Of a stretch of 19,414 nucleotides of DNA, positions 7,946 to 15,754 are shown one piece after another. A program made the translations under genes and the position numbers. Every line of letters starts with the position of its first letter. The first letter of the stretch is position 1. The notes beneath the pieces were generated by a model, which saw only the letters and a list, made by a program, of their open reading frames with translations, was not told the DNA's origin and made no database searches. Origin of the DNA: CAYMEK01 sp964389305 (GTDB lineage: Bacteria; Spirochaetota; Spirochaetia; SZUA-6; DRHE01); the NCBI GenBank assembly GCA_964389305.1, contig CAYMEK010000073.1, positions 1 to 19,414 of the forward strand, in the 5' to 3' direction.

Positions 7946-8766
7946 CTAATATAATGGATTCCATGATACGAGGGCGGACCAACAAATCATGATACACCCC
8001 AGCACGAGAAGAGCTTCATGAATATCGTCACGCCGTTCGTAGCGAACACGAAGTCGTCGAAATTGATGCAGCCACGACAGAGTGCGTTCTACCACCCAGC
8101 GGTAGCTTCCCAATCCGCTGCCATGCTCTGTTCCGCGTTTGCGGATCAGAGGGATAATCGCACGAGACCGCAATTGGCGACGATACGGTTCGGAATCATA
8201 TCCGCAATCACCTTGAACGATCTCAGGTCTTCGTCGGGGCCGACCTCTCTTGCCTCGGATCGGCGGAATCGCTTCCACCAACGCCAACAACTGGGTCACG
8301 TCGTGCCGATTCGCCTCCGTGATACGGACCGCAAGGGGAATCCCCTGAGCTTCCACGATGAGGTGGTGTTTCGTGCCGTTTTTCCTGCGATCCGTGGGGT
8401 TCGGCCCCGTTTTTGCCCCCCCAATACAGCCCTCACCGAGGAGCTGTCGACCACTGCCCGAGAAAAGTCGATTTTGTTGGCTCCTCGAAGCCGGGCCAAA
8501 AGCACCTCGTGGATCTTCTGCCATACTCCCTGCTCCTGCCACTGGCGCAGATACCGCCAGCAGCTCATCCCTGCGCCACATCCCAGTTCTTGTGGCAGCA
8601 TTTCCCAGGGAATCCCGCTTCGTAATACATACAGAATCCTCATCAGAGCTCGTCGGCGTTCCATGGGTTTTCGACCGGGATTTCGGGATCTGCGCGGTTT
8701 GGTTGGCGGGAGTAATGGCTCGATCTCCTTCCACAAGTCGTCAGGAACGAGATCTTCTACCATCAT
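7946..8766 (-). CDS. IS5-family DDE transposase, expressed by -1 frameshifting
   Basis: The first frame starts at ATG 8766 after a GGGAGGGGG ribosome binding site and encodes the N-terminal domain (DLWKEIEPLLPP, IPWEMLPQELG) up to VVDSSSVRAVLGG with the first catalytic Asp. The second frame continues AKTGPNPTDRRKNGTKHHL, then GDCGYDSEPYR (second Asp) and YRWVVERTLSWLHQFRRL (catalytic Glu), and ends in a TAG at 7946 inside the left inverted repeat. The switch point is a run of seven G on the coding strand (C7 at 8416-8422); zero-frame G_GGG_GGG is a textbook -1 slippery heptamer. The fused product would be about 273 residues, the normal length. Without slippage, the first frame ends at 8296 as a truncated protein. 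Confidence 0.88.
8416..8422 (-). promoter_or_regulatory. Programmed -1 frameshift site (G7) in the transposase
   Basis: On the coding strand the zero frame reads TTG GGG GGG CAA AAA, and the continuing frame reads ATT GGG GGG GCA AAA. Slipping back one base on G_GGG_GGG joins SSSVRAVLGG to AKTGPNPTD, exactly the continuity expected for IS5 transposases. Confidence 0.7.
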
Positions 8767-8845
8767 AGCCCCCTCCCAGATAAGGACTATCGGTAGTATC
8801 TCTCGTTCAAGAATCAATATCAAGTCATTATGTTAGAGTCTCTTA

Positions 8846-9099
8846 TATGCTGTTGAAGGATCCACGGAGACGCGGGCCAGAAGAAGCCCTTAGAGTATAC
8901 TGCCCATCAGTATTATAGAGGCTAGATAGCATTTATGATGGCGACATTTCTGTGCATCAAACCAGCGTCTTTCAAGGGTGTCTCTTAGGCGTGGATGGGT
9001 TATTGTAAGGGGAGAAATATCCGGCATCTTGAGAAGTTGTAGATTAGGTTTGACAATACCAGAATCATCGTAGCTATTCAGTTTATTGTTTAACTCCTC
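8846..9099 (-). pseudogene. Decayed hypothetical gene (small alpha-helical 'LERRW...LMGSILEG' family)
   Basis: On the minus strand one frame reads EELNNKLNSYDDSG, then ITHPRLRDTLERRWFDAQKC and HHKCYLASIILMGSIL, a TAA at 8891-8893, and then GLLLARVSVDPSTAY directly up to the IS end. I recall a widespread family of short helical proteins of unknown function with the pattern RRW..A..C...G.YLAAII.MGS.LEG.LLA. The TAA falls exactly where that family has Glu, so this is a GAA/GAG-to-TAA nonsense change. A TAA at 9100-9102 precedes the visible part, so the 5' end is also damaged. The C-terminal half is absent beyond the IS. Base composition is more AT-rich than its neighbours. Family recognition is from memory; the reading frame is directly visible. 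Confidence 0.6.
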
Positions 9100-9264
9100 T
9101 TACAGACCTGAGGCGTCCATTGACCAATTTTTCCTGAAGACTCTCCGGCGAATTTTACCCTCGCCCGCCGTCCATGGGTGTATGGTTTTCCCTCCGTCGA
9201 TCGCCCCACGCCGAAGGACCTGATCCCGGCCCGGTTGGAAACCCTGGTGTAACGAATCGTGCGG
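9100..9264. other. Stretch without a gene, adjoining the left 55-bp repeat
   Basis: GC content rises sharply around 9125 compared with the AT-rich pseudogene to its left. Short open frames exist on both strands but none resembles a protein I know. Since the other copy of the adjoining repeat runs off the window, this stretch could be part of a longer repeated element. Confidence 0.4.
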
Positions 9265-9319
9265 CGGGGCGTGGTTGATGAACCTGCTGATTCTGGCCGC
9301 CTACTCACCGGCACTGGCA
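9265..9319 (+). repeat. Left copy of a 55-bp perfect inverted repeat
   Basis: The 55 bp beginning CGGGGCGTGGTTGATG and ending CACCGGCACTGGCA are identical, in reverse orientation, to 19360-19414. Similarity stops at the inner side right after GGCA. The outer side cannot be tested because the other copy is cut by the window end. It lies 22 bp past the stop of the DUF6062-type gene. In one plus-strand frame it reads MNLLILAAYSPALA, hydrophobic, but no gene follows. Confidence 0.9.
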
Positions 9320-9341
9320 ATGGCACAAGGACCGGCGCGGT

Positions 9342-10061
9342 TCAGGGCTTCTCGGGAATCGCGGGAAATCCGGCGGCCTTGCGTACAGCCCGCTTCCAGG
9401 CGAGTTCCTGCTCCGGACTGAGGGAAGGCCGGGCGTTGCCGAGAGAGTAGTTGCAGGCTTCCAGATACGTGCCGAGCTCCGCCACCAGCCACTCCACTAC
9501 TCCACGCTGAAACTCCATCAGCCACCCCGGTACGGTTCGCCTGTCCTCCTTCAGTCGGCTTGTGAGGGCCTGAAAATGGGGAAGGCACAGACCGTCCGAG
9601 CTGAGCAGCGCTTGCCTCAGCTGTTCATCCTCCAGATGCCCGGCCACCAGCGTCAGGTAGGTCGATTCCGTCTGATCCTTTTCGCGACAGGCCGGACAAC
9701 CCGGCAGGGCTCCGGAGGAGGCCTGCACCGGGAACGCCGATGGCCGCTCCAGCCAAGTGGCTAGGAGGTCCCGGTAGAAAATCGATCCGGCCAAGCCGTC
9801 GTGATAGCCCATGAACTGGAAGGAATGCATGTTACAGAACCCTCCGGCACTGCGAAAGCGGCGGCGTAGCTCCCGATCGTTGACCTTCTCGTACAAAAGG
9901 CCGTCGAAATACTGCTCCACCCTCCGGCGAACCAGGAAGCAGAGGGGGCATTCCTCCTCGCTGCAGGCCTCCACCAGACGGAAAAAGGCAATGTGCTTCT
10001 CGGGACGTCTGGACAGACGTCGCTTGGACTTCCCCAATGGACTTGTCCTGTCTTCGCTCAA
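9342..10061 (-). CDS. DUF6062-type protein with two CxxC/CxxH metal-site pairs
   Basis: The 239-residue protein has a duplicated pattern: CPLC (38-41) with GFCNMH (Cys76, His79), and CPAC (122-125) with GLCLPHF (Cys159, His162). Two Cys2-Cys-His sets suggest two structural zinc (or other metal) sites. I associate this architecture with DUF6062; function is unknown. The start is TTG at 10061, supported by AGGAGGG (10072-10066) 4 nt upstream and by its TTGA overlap with the stop of the MFS gene. It is the last gene of the run beginning at fluoride riboswitch 2, so it is probably co-expressed with the MutS-like proteins, enolase and transporter. A direct link to fluoride is inferred only from position. 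No signal peptide or membrane segment is seen. Confidence 0.75.
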   Translation of the reverse strand: MSEDRTSPLGKSKRRLSRRPEKHIAFFRLVEACSEEECPLCFLVRRRVEQYFDGLLYEKVNDRELRRRFRSAGGFCNMHSFQFMGYHDGLAGSIFYRDLLATWLERPSAFPVQASSGALPGCPACREKDQTESTYLTLVAGHLEDEQLRQALLSSDGLCLPHFQALTSRLKEDRRTVPGWLMEFQRGVVEWLVAELGTYLEACNYSLGNARPSLSPEQELAWKRAVRKAAGFPAIPEKP

Positions 10062-11287
10062 GCTTCCCTCCTAGCTCCCGTGCCCGGAACCGGAGGTCCC
10101 AGACGCCTCGACATGGCGATCAGCAATGGGAGAGCCGCTGCCTGTACGATCGTGGAGAACGCAATCAATGTGCCGATCGAAAAGCCGTACAGGTAACCCA
10201 GAAGCGCGCTTCCGCCGAACCAAGCGGCGCCGTAGGCGGCGTTGAACAACCCGAATGCCTGTCCCCGCGACCCGAAGCCAACGATCCTGGCGACAATGGC
10301 CCGCATAACCGACTCTTGGGCGCCCATCCCCACCCCCCACAGCACCATGCCGGCGAAGGCGGCCGGCAGCGCACCGGTGCCGCGGAAGGCGAACACGAAG
10401 GGGCTGAACGGCAGGGCCACGGCCACGCCGATCCCCATAGTCCGTGCGCCGATTCGGTCGAAGAGCGCTCCAAGCAGCAGGGCGCTTAGCGCATCCACGG
10501 CCATCGCGGTGGCGTACAGGACGGGGATCATGCCTGGGGCAGCGATCTCGGCCTGGGAGAAATGGAAAGCAACGAGAGGAAAATCCGCGAATCCTCCTGC
10601 AACGAGCATCATTGCCGCCATGAAGAGCCAGTAGGTGCTGGGAAGATGAGAGGGACCTTTGGATCCGGATTCCTCTCTGCCGCCGGCCTGCTCAAAGCGT
10701 TCGGGTTTTGAGAATACCACCCGCCCGGTGATAACCACACCCATGGCAATTACAGCCGGGACCAGAAGCCAGGCGTAGGTTTGTCGGTAGCCTCCCCGAA
10801 GGGCGAGGAGGAGCGCGACCAGCAGCGGCCCGACGGTTGCTCCGACCTGGTCCATCGCCTCGTGAAACCCAAAGGCCCGACCCTGCCCGACGGCGCTGCC
10901 GGCGGCTGAAAGCATCACGTCCCGGGGAGGATTTCGCAACCCCTTTCCGATACGCTCGGCGACCATGAGGACTGCGGCCATGGGCCAGTTTCCCGCCAGG
11001 GTCAGCGCCGGCACGGCGAACAGGTTGATCCCATAACCGATAAGCACGGCGGGCCAGTAGGATCTGCATCGGTCCACAAGCCTGCCGGAGAACAGGCGTA
11101 ACAGGTAGCCCAGGAATTCACCCCCTCCGGCTATAATCCCCACCGCGAGGCTTCCGGCTCCGAGAAGGGCGAGGTACGGGCCGTTGATGCTGCGCCCCGC
11201 TTCGTAGGTCATATCCGCGAATAGGCTCACCACTCCCAGCAGAAGCACGAAGGAGATAGCCTGTTTGCTTTGGTCCTTACTCACCAC
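10058..11287 (-). CDS. Major facilitator superfamily transporter
   Basis: This 409-residue, very hydrophobic protein has the spacing of about 12 transmembrane helices. Helix 1 is near ISFVLLLGVVSLFADMTYE, and a loop 2-3-like motif is seen at LRLFSGRLVDRCR. Another conserved segment, ERIGKGLRNPPRDVMLSAAG, is typical of drug- or metabolite-efflux-type MFS proteins. It starts GTG (11287, or GTG 11284) after GAGGA, 52 bp downstream of enolase, and overlaps the DUF6062 gene by TTGA. Within a run controlled by a fluoride aptamer, export of an ion or toxic metabolite is an attractive idea. Known fluoride exporters are Fluc/CrcB and CLC-F, not MFS, so the substrate is unknown. Confidence 0.85.
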   Translation of the reverse strand: MVSKDQSKQAISFVLLLGVVSLFADMTYEAGRSINGPYLALLGAGSLAVGIIAGGGEFLGYLLRLFSGRLVDRCRSYWPAVLIGYGINLFAVPALTLAGNWPMAAVLMVAERIGKGLRNPPRDVMLSAAGSAVGQGRAFGFHEAMDQVGATVGPLLVALLLALRGGYRQTYAWLLVPAVIAMGVVITGRVVFSKPERFEQAGGREESGSKGPSHLPSTYWLFMAAMMLVAGGFADFPLVAFHFSQAEIAAPGMIPVLYATAMAVDALSALLLGALFDRIGARTMGIGVAVALPFSPFVFAFRGTGALPAAFAGMVLWGVGMGAQESVMRAIVARIVGFGSRGQAFGLFNAAYGAAWFGGSALLGYLYGFSIGTLIAFSTIVQAAALPLLIAMSRRLGPPVPGTGARREA

Positions 11288-11339
11288 AAAATCCTCGAAG
11301 TGGCCGGGCAGCGTTCGGGCGAAAAGGCGGCTCCGGGTA

Positions 11340-12614
11340 TCATCCCAAGGGATTTTCGAACACGGCTGCTTTCCCTAGCTCGGCTTCGATCTCAAGCAAC
11401 CGGTTGTACTTCGCGATCCGTTCGCTCCGGCAGGCCGAGCCGGTTTTGATCTGTCCTCCGCCCATGGCCACAGCGAAGTCGGCCATGAAGTCGTCCTCGG
11501 TCTCTCCGCTGCGGTGGGAGATCACGAACCCCCAACCGGCCCTCCGGCAGAGGTGGATCGCCTCGACCGTCTCGGTCACCGTTCCGATCTGGTTGAGCTT
11601 GATCAGTACCGCGTTTGTAGATCTCTCTTCGATGCCGCGAGCAATGAACTTTGTGTTGGTCACATACAAGTCGTCCCCCACGATCTGGGTCCGCTCACCA
11701 AGGGCTGCGGTGTGCGCCTGGAACCCCGTCCAGTCGTTTTCCGCCAGGCCGTCCTCGATCGAGACGATCGGGTACTTCTCGATCCACTCCGCGTACAGCT
11801 GTGTCAGCTCTCCGCTCGACTTGGTGCCCTGGCCGCTCTTGGCCAGGTCGTAGGCGCCGGCCTCGTAGAAGGAGCTGGCGGCCGGGTCCAGGGCGATGGC
11901 CATGTCCTTGCCAGGAGCGTACCCTGCAGCCTGGATCGCCTCGACGATCACCTCGCAGGCCTCCTCGTTGCTCTTCAGGTTCGGCGCGAAGCCGCCTTCG
12001 TCGCCCACGCTGGTGGCATAGCCCTTGCGGGCCAGGATCTTTTTCAAGGCGTGGAAAGTCTCGGTGCCGTAGCGCAGGGCCTCGGCGAAGGTGGGAGCGC
12101 CGACGGGCATAACCATGAACTCCTGGAAGTCGACGCTGTTGTCCGCGTGCTTGCCGCCGTTGAGGATGTTCATCATCGGCACGGGCAGCCGGACCGCGGT
12201 CGCCCCGCCGAGATACGCATAAAGCGGCAGACCCATGGAAGCCGCCGCGGCCCGAGCCACGGCCATCGAGACGCCCAGGATCGCATTCGCCCCGATCTTG
12301 CCCTTGTTGGCCGTGCCGTCCAGCTCGATCATTAGCCGGTCGATCTCCACCTGGCGGCGGGGGTCCATCCCGACCACCTTGGCCGCGATCGTCTCGTTTA
12401 CGTTCCTGACCGCCTTGAGCACCCCCTTGCCTCCGTAGCGCTTCTTGTCTCCATCCCGCAGCTCCACCGCCTCGTTCTCTCCGGTGGATGCCCCGGAGGG
12501 CACGGACGCGGAGACTACGACACCGTCGTCCAGCGCGCAGAATACGCGCACCGTCGGGTTGCCCCGGGAGTCCAGAATCTCCAGGGCTCGCACGCTCGCA
12601 ATTACGCTCTTCAT
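11340..12614 (-). CDS. eno: Enolase (phosphopyruvate hydratase)
   Basis: Enolase converts 2-phosphoglycerate to phosphoenolpyruvate in glycolysis and needs two Mg2+ ions. The 424-residue sequence is full length and complete: the catalytic loop SGASTGENEAVELRDGD (40-56), Glu165 and Glu206 (GDEGGFAPN), metal ligands Asp243 (ALDPAAS), Glu287 (IEDGLAENDW) and Asp314 (VGDDLYVTN), catalytic Lys339 (LIKLNQIGT), SHRSGETED (366-374) and Lys390 (QIKTGSACRSER). Start is ATG 12614 after GAGGAGGGA. It lies 29 bp after the second MutS-like gene and well within the riboswitch 2 transcript. Fluoride with phosphate is a classical enolase inhibitor, and eno is among the genes reported downstream of fluoride riboswitches. 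Raising enolase levels under fluoride would compensate for inhibition. Whether this is the only enolase gene of the genome is unknown. Confidence 0.98.
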   Translation of the reverse strand: MKSVIASVRALEILDSRGNPTVRVFCALDDGVVVSASVPSGASTGENEAVELRDGDKKRYGGKGVLKAVRNVNETIAAKVVGMDPRRQVEIDRLMIELDGTANKGKIGANAILGVSMAVARAAAASMGLPLYAYLGGATAVRLPVPMMNILNGGKHADNSVDFQEFMVMPVGAPTFAEALRYGTETFHALKKILARKGYATSVGDEGGFAPNLKSNEEACEVIVEAIQAAGYAPGKDMAIALDPAASSFYEAGAYDLAKSGQGTKSSGELTQLYAEWIEKYPIVSIEDGLAENDWTGFQAHTAALGERTQIVGDDLYVTNTKFIARGIEERSTNAVLIKLNQIGTVTETVEAIHLCRRAGWGFVISHRSGETEDDFMADFAVAMGGGQIKTGSACRSERIAKYNRLLEIEAELGKAAVFENPLG

Positions 12615-12643
12615 CTTCCCTCCTCGATATACATTGTACCGGT

Positions 12644-14161
12644 CTACGCAGAGCGGATCTGCGCCCGCTCTGCGGCTGCGAAGATCCGCTCGTACAGATC
12701 CCTGCCGTAACTGGTCTCCAGCGGCTCGCCTTCCTCCATCTTGAAGGTCCTGGTCCCGTCCTCCCGCCGTCCCGCCCTAAGAAAGGTCCCCCCGTAACCG
12801 TTGCGATCATAGAAGCCACGGGCCAGCTCGTACATATGAGTAACGAAGAACACTTTGACCGCCTTGTCAAGCAGAGCTGTCACGATCTGCCTGGCGATCT
12901 CCGAACCCTCTCGCTCATTGGTGGCGGAAAAGGATTCGTTGAACAGGACGAGGGAGTTTTCCCTGATGTGCTCTACGATTTCGCTCATCCTGCCGAGCTC
13001 CTCGTCGAACTTCCCGCTCTTCATGTTCGGATCCTCTTCCCGCCCGTAGTGGGTGAATACTCCCCGGCAGATGTTGGCCCGGAAGGACCGCGCGGCCACG
13101 AACAGCCCGCACTGCATCATGAGCTGGGCTATGCCGATGCTGCGGAGGAAGGTGGACTTTCCACCCTGGTTGGCCCCAGTGATGAATGCCAGTTGTTTGC
13201 CGTCCGCTTCTACATCGCTGCCCACTACCGTGTCCTCCATAGTTAGGGCCATGGAAGGGTCGTACAATCCTGAGCAGGTATGCACGCGCTCGTCGGCGGG
13301 CACCGGGTCGGGCATGCAGATCGACTGACTCCTACGCGCCAGCTCTTCATGCAGATTCAGGCAGCCCACATAGAAGGCCAGCTCCGTCCGCAACATGGTG
13401 AAGAAACCCACGACGTGGTCTGCGGACTGGGCCAGGGCATTGGCCACCGGGTTGATCCCCTGGTCCCGTATTTCTCCCAGTGCCCTGGCTCCGCTTTCGT
13501 CCCGGTCAGCGATGCGGAAAGAGAAGGTGGCCGGCGCCCTGGACAGGAGACGTTTCAGCCAGCCGCGGCTCTTGTTAGGTCGGAGAAGCACGTTGTCCTT
13601 GCCCTTGTTGCCGTCGCCCAATCGGGCTCTGACCAGGGCGCCCCTTGGGAGTTGCAGCTCCCTCAACTGCTGGAACACGATGGCCAGATACTCCTCGCTT
13701 AATTCCCGGCGCAGCATGCCGAACAGGGAGGTAAACCCCTGGGACCGGAAGGCGACGCCGTGGTTCTCCGCGATAACGCGCAGTTCCCTGAGCATCTCCA
13801 TGTACTCGTTGAGCAGGTCGACCGAACCGTGCAGGATCGAAGAGGGGTACCGGGAGAACACCCCCAGGTAGTGTTTCCTCTTGCGCTCGATCGCTTCCCC
13901 GGCAAGGTTGTAGAGTCCACGAACGACCTCCGGATGGTTGATGCAGTCCGCTAGGATCCTCTGGCGGTAGTGGATGGCTTCCACCTCCATGAGGCTGCAC
14001 AGAAGGGCTCTCCGTGCCACCGCGTCGATGAGCTCGTCGCCGCAGGACATGGCCTGTAGAAGGGTTTCCAATCCCAGATCCTCCCGCAGCGCCTGCTCGT
14101 TCCACGGCAGCTGCGCCTGCTCATCGAAATCCTTGTCCCTGTGCATGAGAAACACGTTCAT
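12644..14161 (-). CDS. MutS-like ATPase, downstream member of a pair
   Basis: This 505-residue protein has an N-terminal helical lever-like region and a C-terminal MutS-type ATPase domain: Walker A GANQGGKST (329-337), the ARSFRANICRGVFTHYGREED segment, Walker B-like VLFNES (405-410), NEREGSEIARQIVTALL and FFVTHMYELA. It lacks the mismatch-recognition domain I, the FxE motif and the full length (about 850) of MutS, so ordinary mismatch repair is unlikely. Asn stands where Walker B normally has Asp before the catalytic Glu, which I believe is usual in this subfamily. It overlaps its partner by ATGA, so the two may form an obligate heterodimer. MutS-like genes have been reported downstream of crcB-motif (fluoride) riboswitches, which matches the arrangement here. 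Biochemical role unknown. Confidence 0.88.
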   Translation of the reverse strand: MNVFLMHRDKDFDEQAQLPWNEQALREDLGLETLLQAMSCGDELIDAVARRALLCSLMEVEAIHYRQRILADCINHPEVVRGLYNLAGEAIERKRKHYLGVFSRYPSSILHGSVDLLNEYMEMLRELRVIAENHGVAFRSQGFTSLFGMLRRELSEEYLAIVFQQLRELQLPRGALVRARLGDGNKGKDNVLLRPNKSRGWLKRLLSRAPATFSFRIADRDESGARALGEIRDQGINPVANALAQSADHVVGFFTMLRTELAFYVGCLNLHEELARRSQSICMPDPVPADERVHTCSGLYDPSMALTMEDTVVGSDVEADGKQLAFITGANQGGKSTFLRSIGIAQLMMQCGLFVAARSFRANICRGVFTHYGREEDPNMKSGKFDEELGRMSEIVEHIRENSLVLFNESFSATNEREGSEIARQIVTALLDKAVKVFFVTHMYELARGFYDRNGYGGTFLRAGRREDGTRTFKMEEGEPLETSYGRDLYERIFAAAERAQIRSA

Positions 14162-15687
14162 GTCCGTACCCTCTCTTTGATGGATTCATAGGTCAGGCGG
14201 TGCCTGTCGGCCATTGACAGGGCATAGGCTAGACCGTCAGCTGGGCCCCGCAGCACCTTGAAAGTCCGTACCATGGGGTCGCGCGGGTCCACTGCTGCGA
14301 CCATGCTGACCGTGTGCGGCCCTGCAGCGGTCAGCTCGTCCAGGAAGGTGACGAGCACAGCCAGGGAGCCTTTTACGAATACCTGCTCCAGGATATTCCT
14401 GCTCAGGAACAGGGCGTCCTGGACCGTCGTGGAGGTAAAGATCTCGTTCATGATGATGACGCTGCGTGCGGCAGACCGGGTCAAGATAGCGTGGATCCGC
14501 AGGAGATCGTCCTCCAGCTTGCCCCGCAACTCGGCCAGGTTCTCCCGCTTTCCGAAGTGCGTGAATACATCGTCGGCGAGAAGCAGACGTGCTTCGCGTC
14601 CCGGAACGGGGCAGCCCAGGGCGGCCAGGTAGTGCATCTGGCCGAAGGCACGGGCGAAGGTGGTCTTGCCCCCCTGGTTGGGGCCGGTGACCACCAGCAC
14701 ACGTTCTTCACCGCTCAAGTGAAAGTCGTTGCACACGACTTTGCCACCCTCGGCAACCAACTTGCAGGCAAGAGCCAGATCGTACCCTCCACAATTATAG
14801 GTGTCCGGGACGGAAGAGGCCAGCCGGGGGTAACAGCGCTCGAGCCCGGCCCGGTTCAGAGGAGTGATTAATTCCAGATAGGAAACGTAGAACTGTACCT
14901 CGCGGTCGAAGGCTACGATCGCCGCATCCGCAAACTCACGGTTTTCATCGCAGAACTCGTCGAGCCTGGCGAAGACCTCGGGGAACAGCCGGGCCACGCA
15001 GTCCAGGGCCATCGCTTCCACGTGGTTCAGGTTTGCTGAGCTCCTGATGTCGACCAGATAGCTCTTTTGTGCATCGTGTCGGAACTTGGCGAACGTGTGC
15101 TTGACCTCCGGGGCGTAGTTTTGCTCAGATGCATACCGGCGCACCTTCACCGCGAGACCGTTGATCAGAAGGCAGTAGCGTATCTTCGACAGCTCCTCCT
15201 TCAGCTCCGCGGCTTCAGCCTGCAGGGAATGAAACGGGCCGCTCTGGACGTAGCATCGAACATAATCCCGAAGGGCGGCGAATCCGCGGGAGCCGATGTC
15301 CGCATCGAGTAACTCCTGTGCCAGGGTGCTCACGGCGCGGCAATACACGTCGATGCCGTCCAGCAGCCAGCGCTTGTTTTCGTACCGATAGTCAAGCTTC
15401 TCCGCGAAGGCGAGATGTCGGCGCATCGCACGCATCTCGGCCGCAAAGGACGTGACCGCCGCGAACAGATGCTCCTTCTCCAGATCCTGGAACACCTCAT
15501 GGCGATAGAGGACTTCTTCCTGGTTGCGCAGGAGTGTGTAGAAGAAGGGTTTGAGACCGTATTCCTTCCTCCCGGTCGTCAGGCGGTCGACTACCTGATC
15601 GAGGTTGAGATCGCGAAAACAGGGAGGCTGATCAAAGTTCAGCTCTTCGGCTGCTGCTTCCACCCGACTGAACAGAACGGAAAACAT
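14158..15687 (-). CDS. MutS-like ATPase, upstream member of a pair, directly after fluoride riboswitch 2
   Basis: The protein has 509 residues from ATG 15687, chosen because AGGAGG (15699-15694) sits 6 nt upstream. An in-frame TTG at 15726 would place this Shine-Dalgarno inside the gene. The C-terminal ATPase domain has Walker A GPNQGGKTT (335-343), ADDVFTHFGKRENLAELRGKL and a Walker B-like IIMNEIFTSTTVQDA (411-425) with Asn-Glu rather than Asp-Glu. The N-terminal 300 residues are helical, with no clamp or mismatch-recognition motifs. It is homologous in plan to the overlapping downstream gene but differs widely in sequence, as in an old duplication that became a heteromeric pair. Translation is probably controlled by the leader at 15694-15807. 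Confidence 0.88.
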   Translation of the reverse strand: MFSVLFSRVEAAAEELNFDQPPCFRDLNLDQVVDRLTTGRKEYGLKPFFYTLLRNQEEVLYRHEVFQDLEKEHLFAAVTSFAAEMRAMRRHLAFAEKLDYRYENKRWLLDGIDVYCRAVSTLAQELLDADIGSRGFAALRDYVRCYVQSGPFHSLQAEAAELKEELSKIRYCLLINGLAVKVRRYASEQNYAPEVKHTFAKFRHDAQKSYLVDIRSSANLNHVEAMALDCVARLFPEVFARLDEFCDENREFADAAIVAFDREVQFYVSYLELITPLNRAGLERCYPRLASSVPDTYNCGGYDLALACKLVAEGGKVVCNDFHLSGEERVLVVTGPNQGGKTTFARAFGQMHYLAALGCPVPGREARLLLADDVFTHFGKRENLAELRGKLEDDLLRIHAILTRSAARSVIIMNEIFTSTTVQDALFLSRNILEQVFVKGSLAVLVTFLDELTAAGPHTVSMVAAVDPRDPMVRTFKVLRGPADGLAYALSMADRHRLTYESIKERVRT

Positions 15688-15693
15688 GAAAAA

Positions 15694-15754
15694 CCTCCTG
15701 AGGGCATCGAGCCTGCGTGAATGCAAGCATACGACATGCCCGTCTTAGCTCACT
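15694..15754 (-). promoter_or_regulatory. Expression platform of fluoride riboswitch 2, with Shine-Dalgarno
   Basis: CTCCTG of the aptamer's 3' pseudoknot strand (plus 15756-15761) is the exact complement of CAGGAG (plus 15695-15700), which contains the AGGAGG ribosome binding site of the MutS-like gene. A G-U pair extends this to 7 bp. The same bases cannot be in the pseudoknot and on the Shine-Dalgarno together. This predicts translation OFF without fluoride and ON with it. GGGCAT and ATGCCC in the leader can close an extra stem. No poly-T terminator is seen. Confidence 0.6.

Larger units (their letters stand above)
7937..8845 (-). mobile_element. IS5-family insertion sequence (IS427-group-like), about 905 bp
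   Basis: Terminal inverted repeats AGAGACTCTAAYATAATG lie at 7939-7956 and 8826-8843 with one mismatch in 18. They are flanked by TA on both sides (7937-7938 and 8844-8845), consistent with a 2-bp TA target duplication. The element is filled by one minus-strand transposase in two overlapping frames. Size, repeats, TA duplication and the frame arrangement fit the IS427-type group of the IS5 family. The ends, the DDE residues and the slippage site are all intact, so the copy may be active or recently arrived. Confidence 0.88.

Noticed and set aside
9265..9341. Plus-strand MNLLILAAYSPALA as a signal peptide of a small secreted protein
   Set aside because: The frame continues only into the reverse complement of the DUF6062 gene in one copy and stops at once in the other copy.
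11695..12870. 391-codon minus-strand frame overlapping enolase
   Set aside because: Arg/Gly-rich translation in the wrong frame of a complete enolase gene; no motifs.
15688..15726. TTG at 15726 as start of the upstream MutS-like gene
   Set aside because: AGGAGG at 15699-15694 with ideal spacing marks ATG 15687; the longer form would also run into the riboswitch leader.
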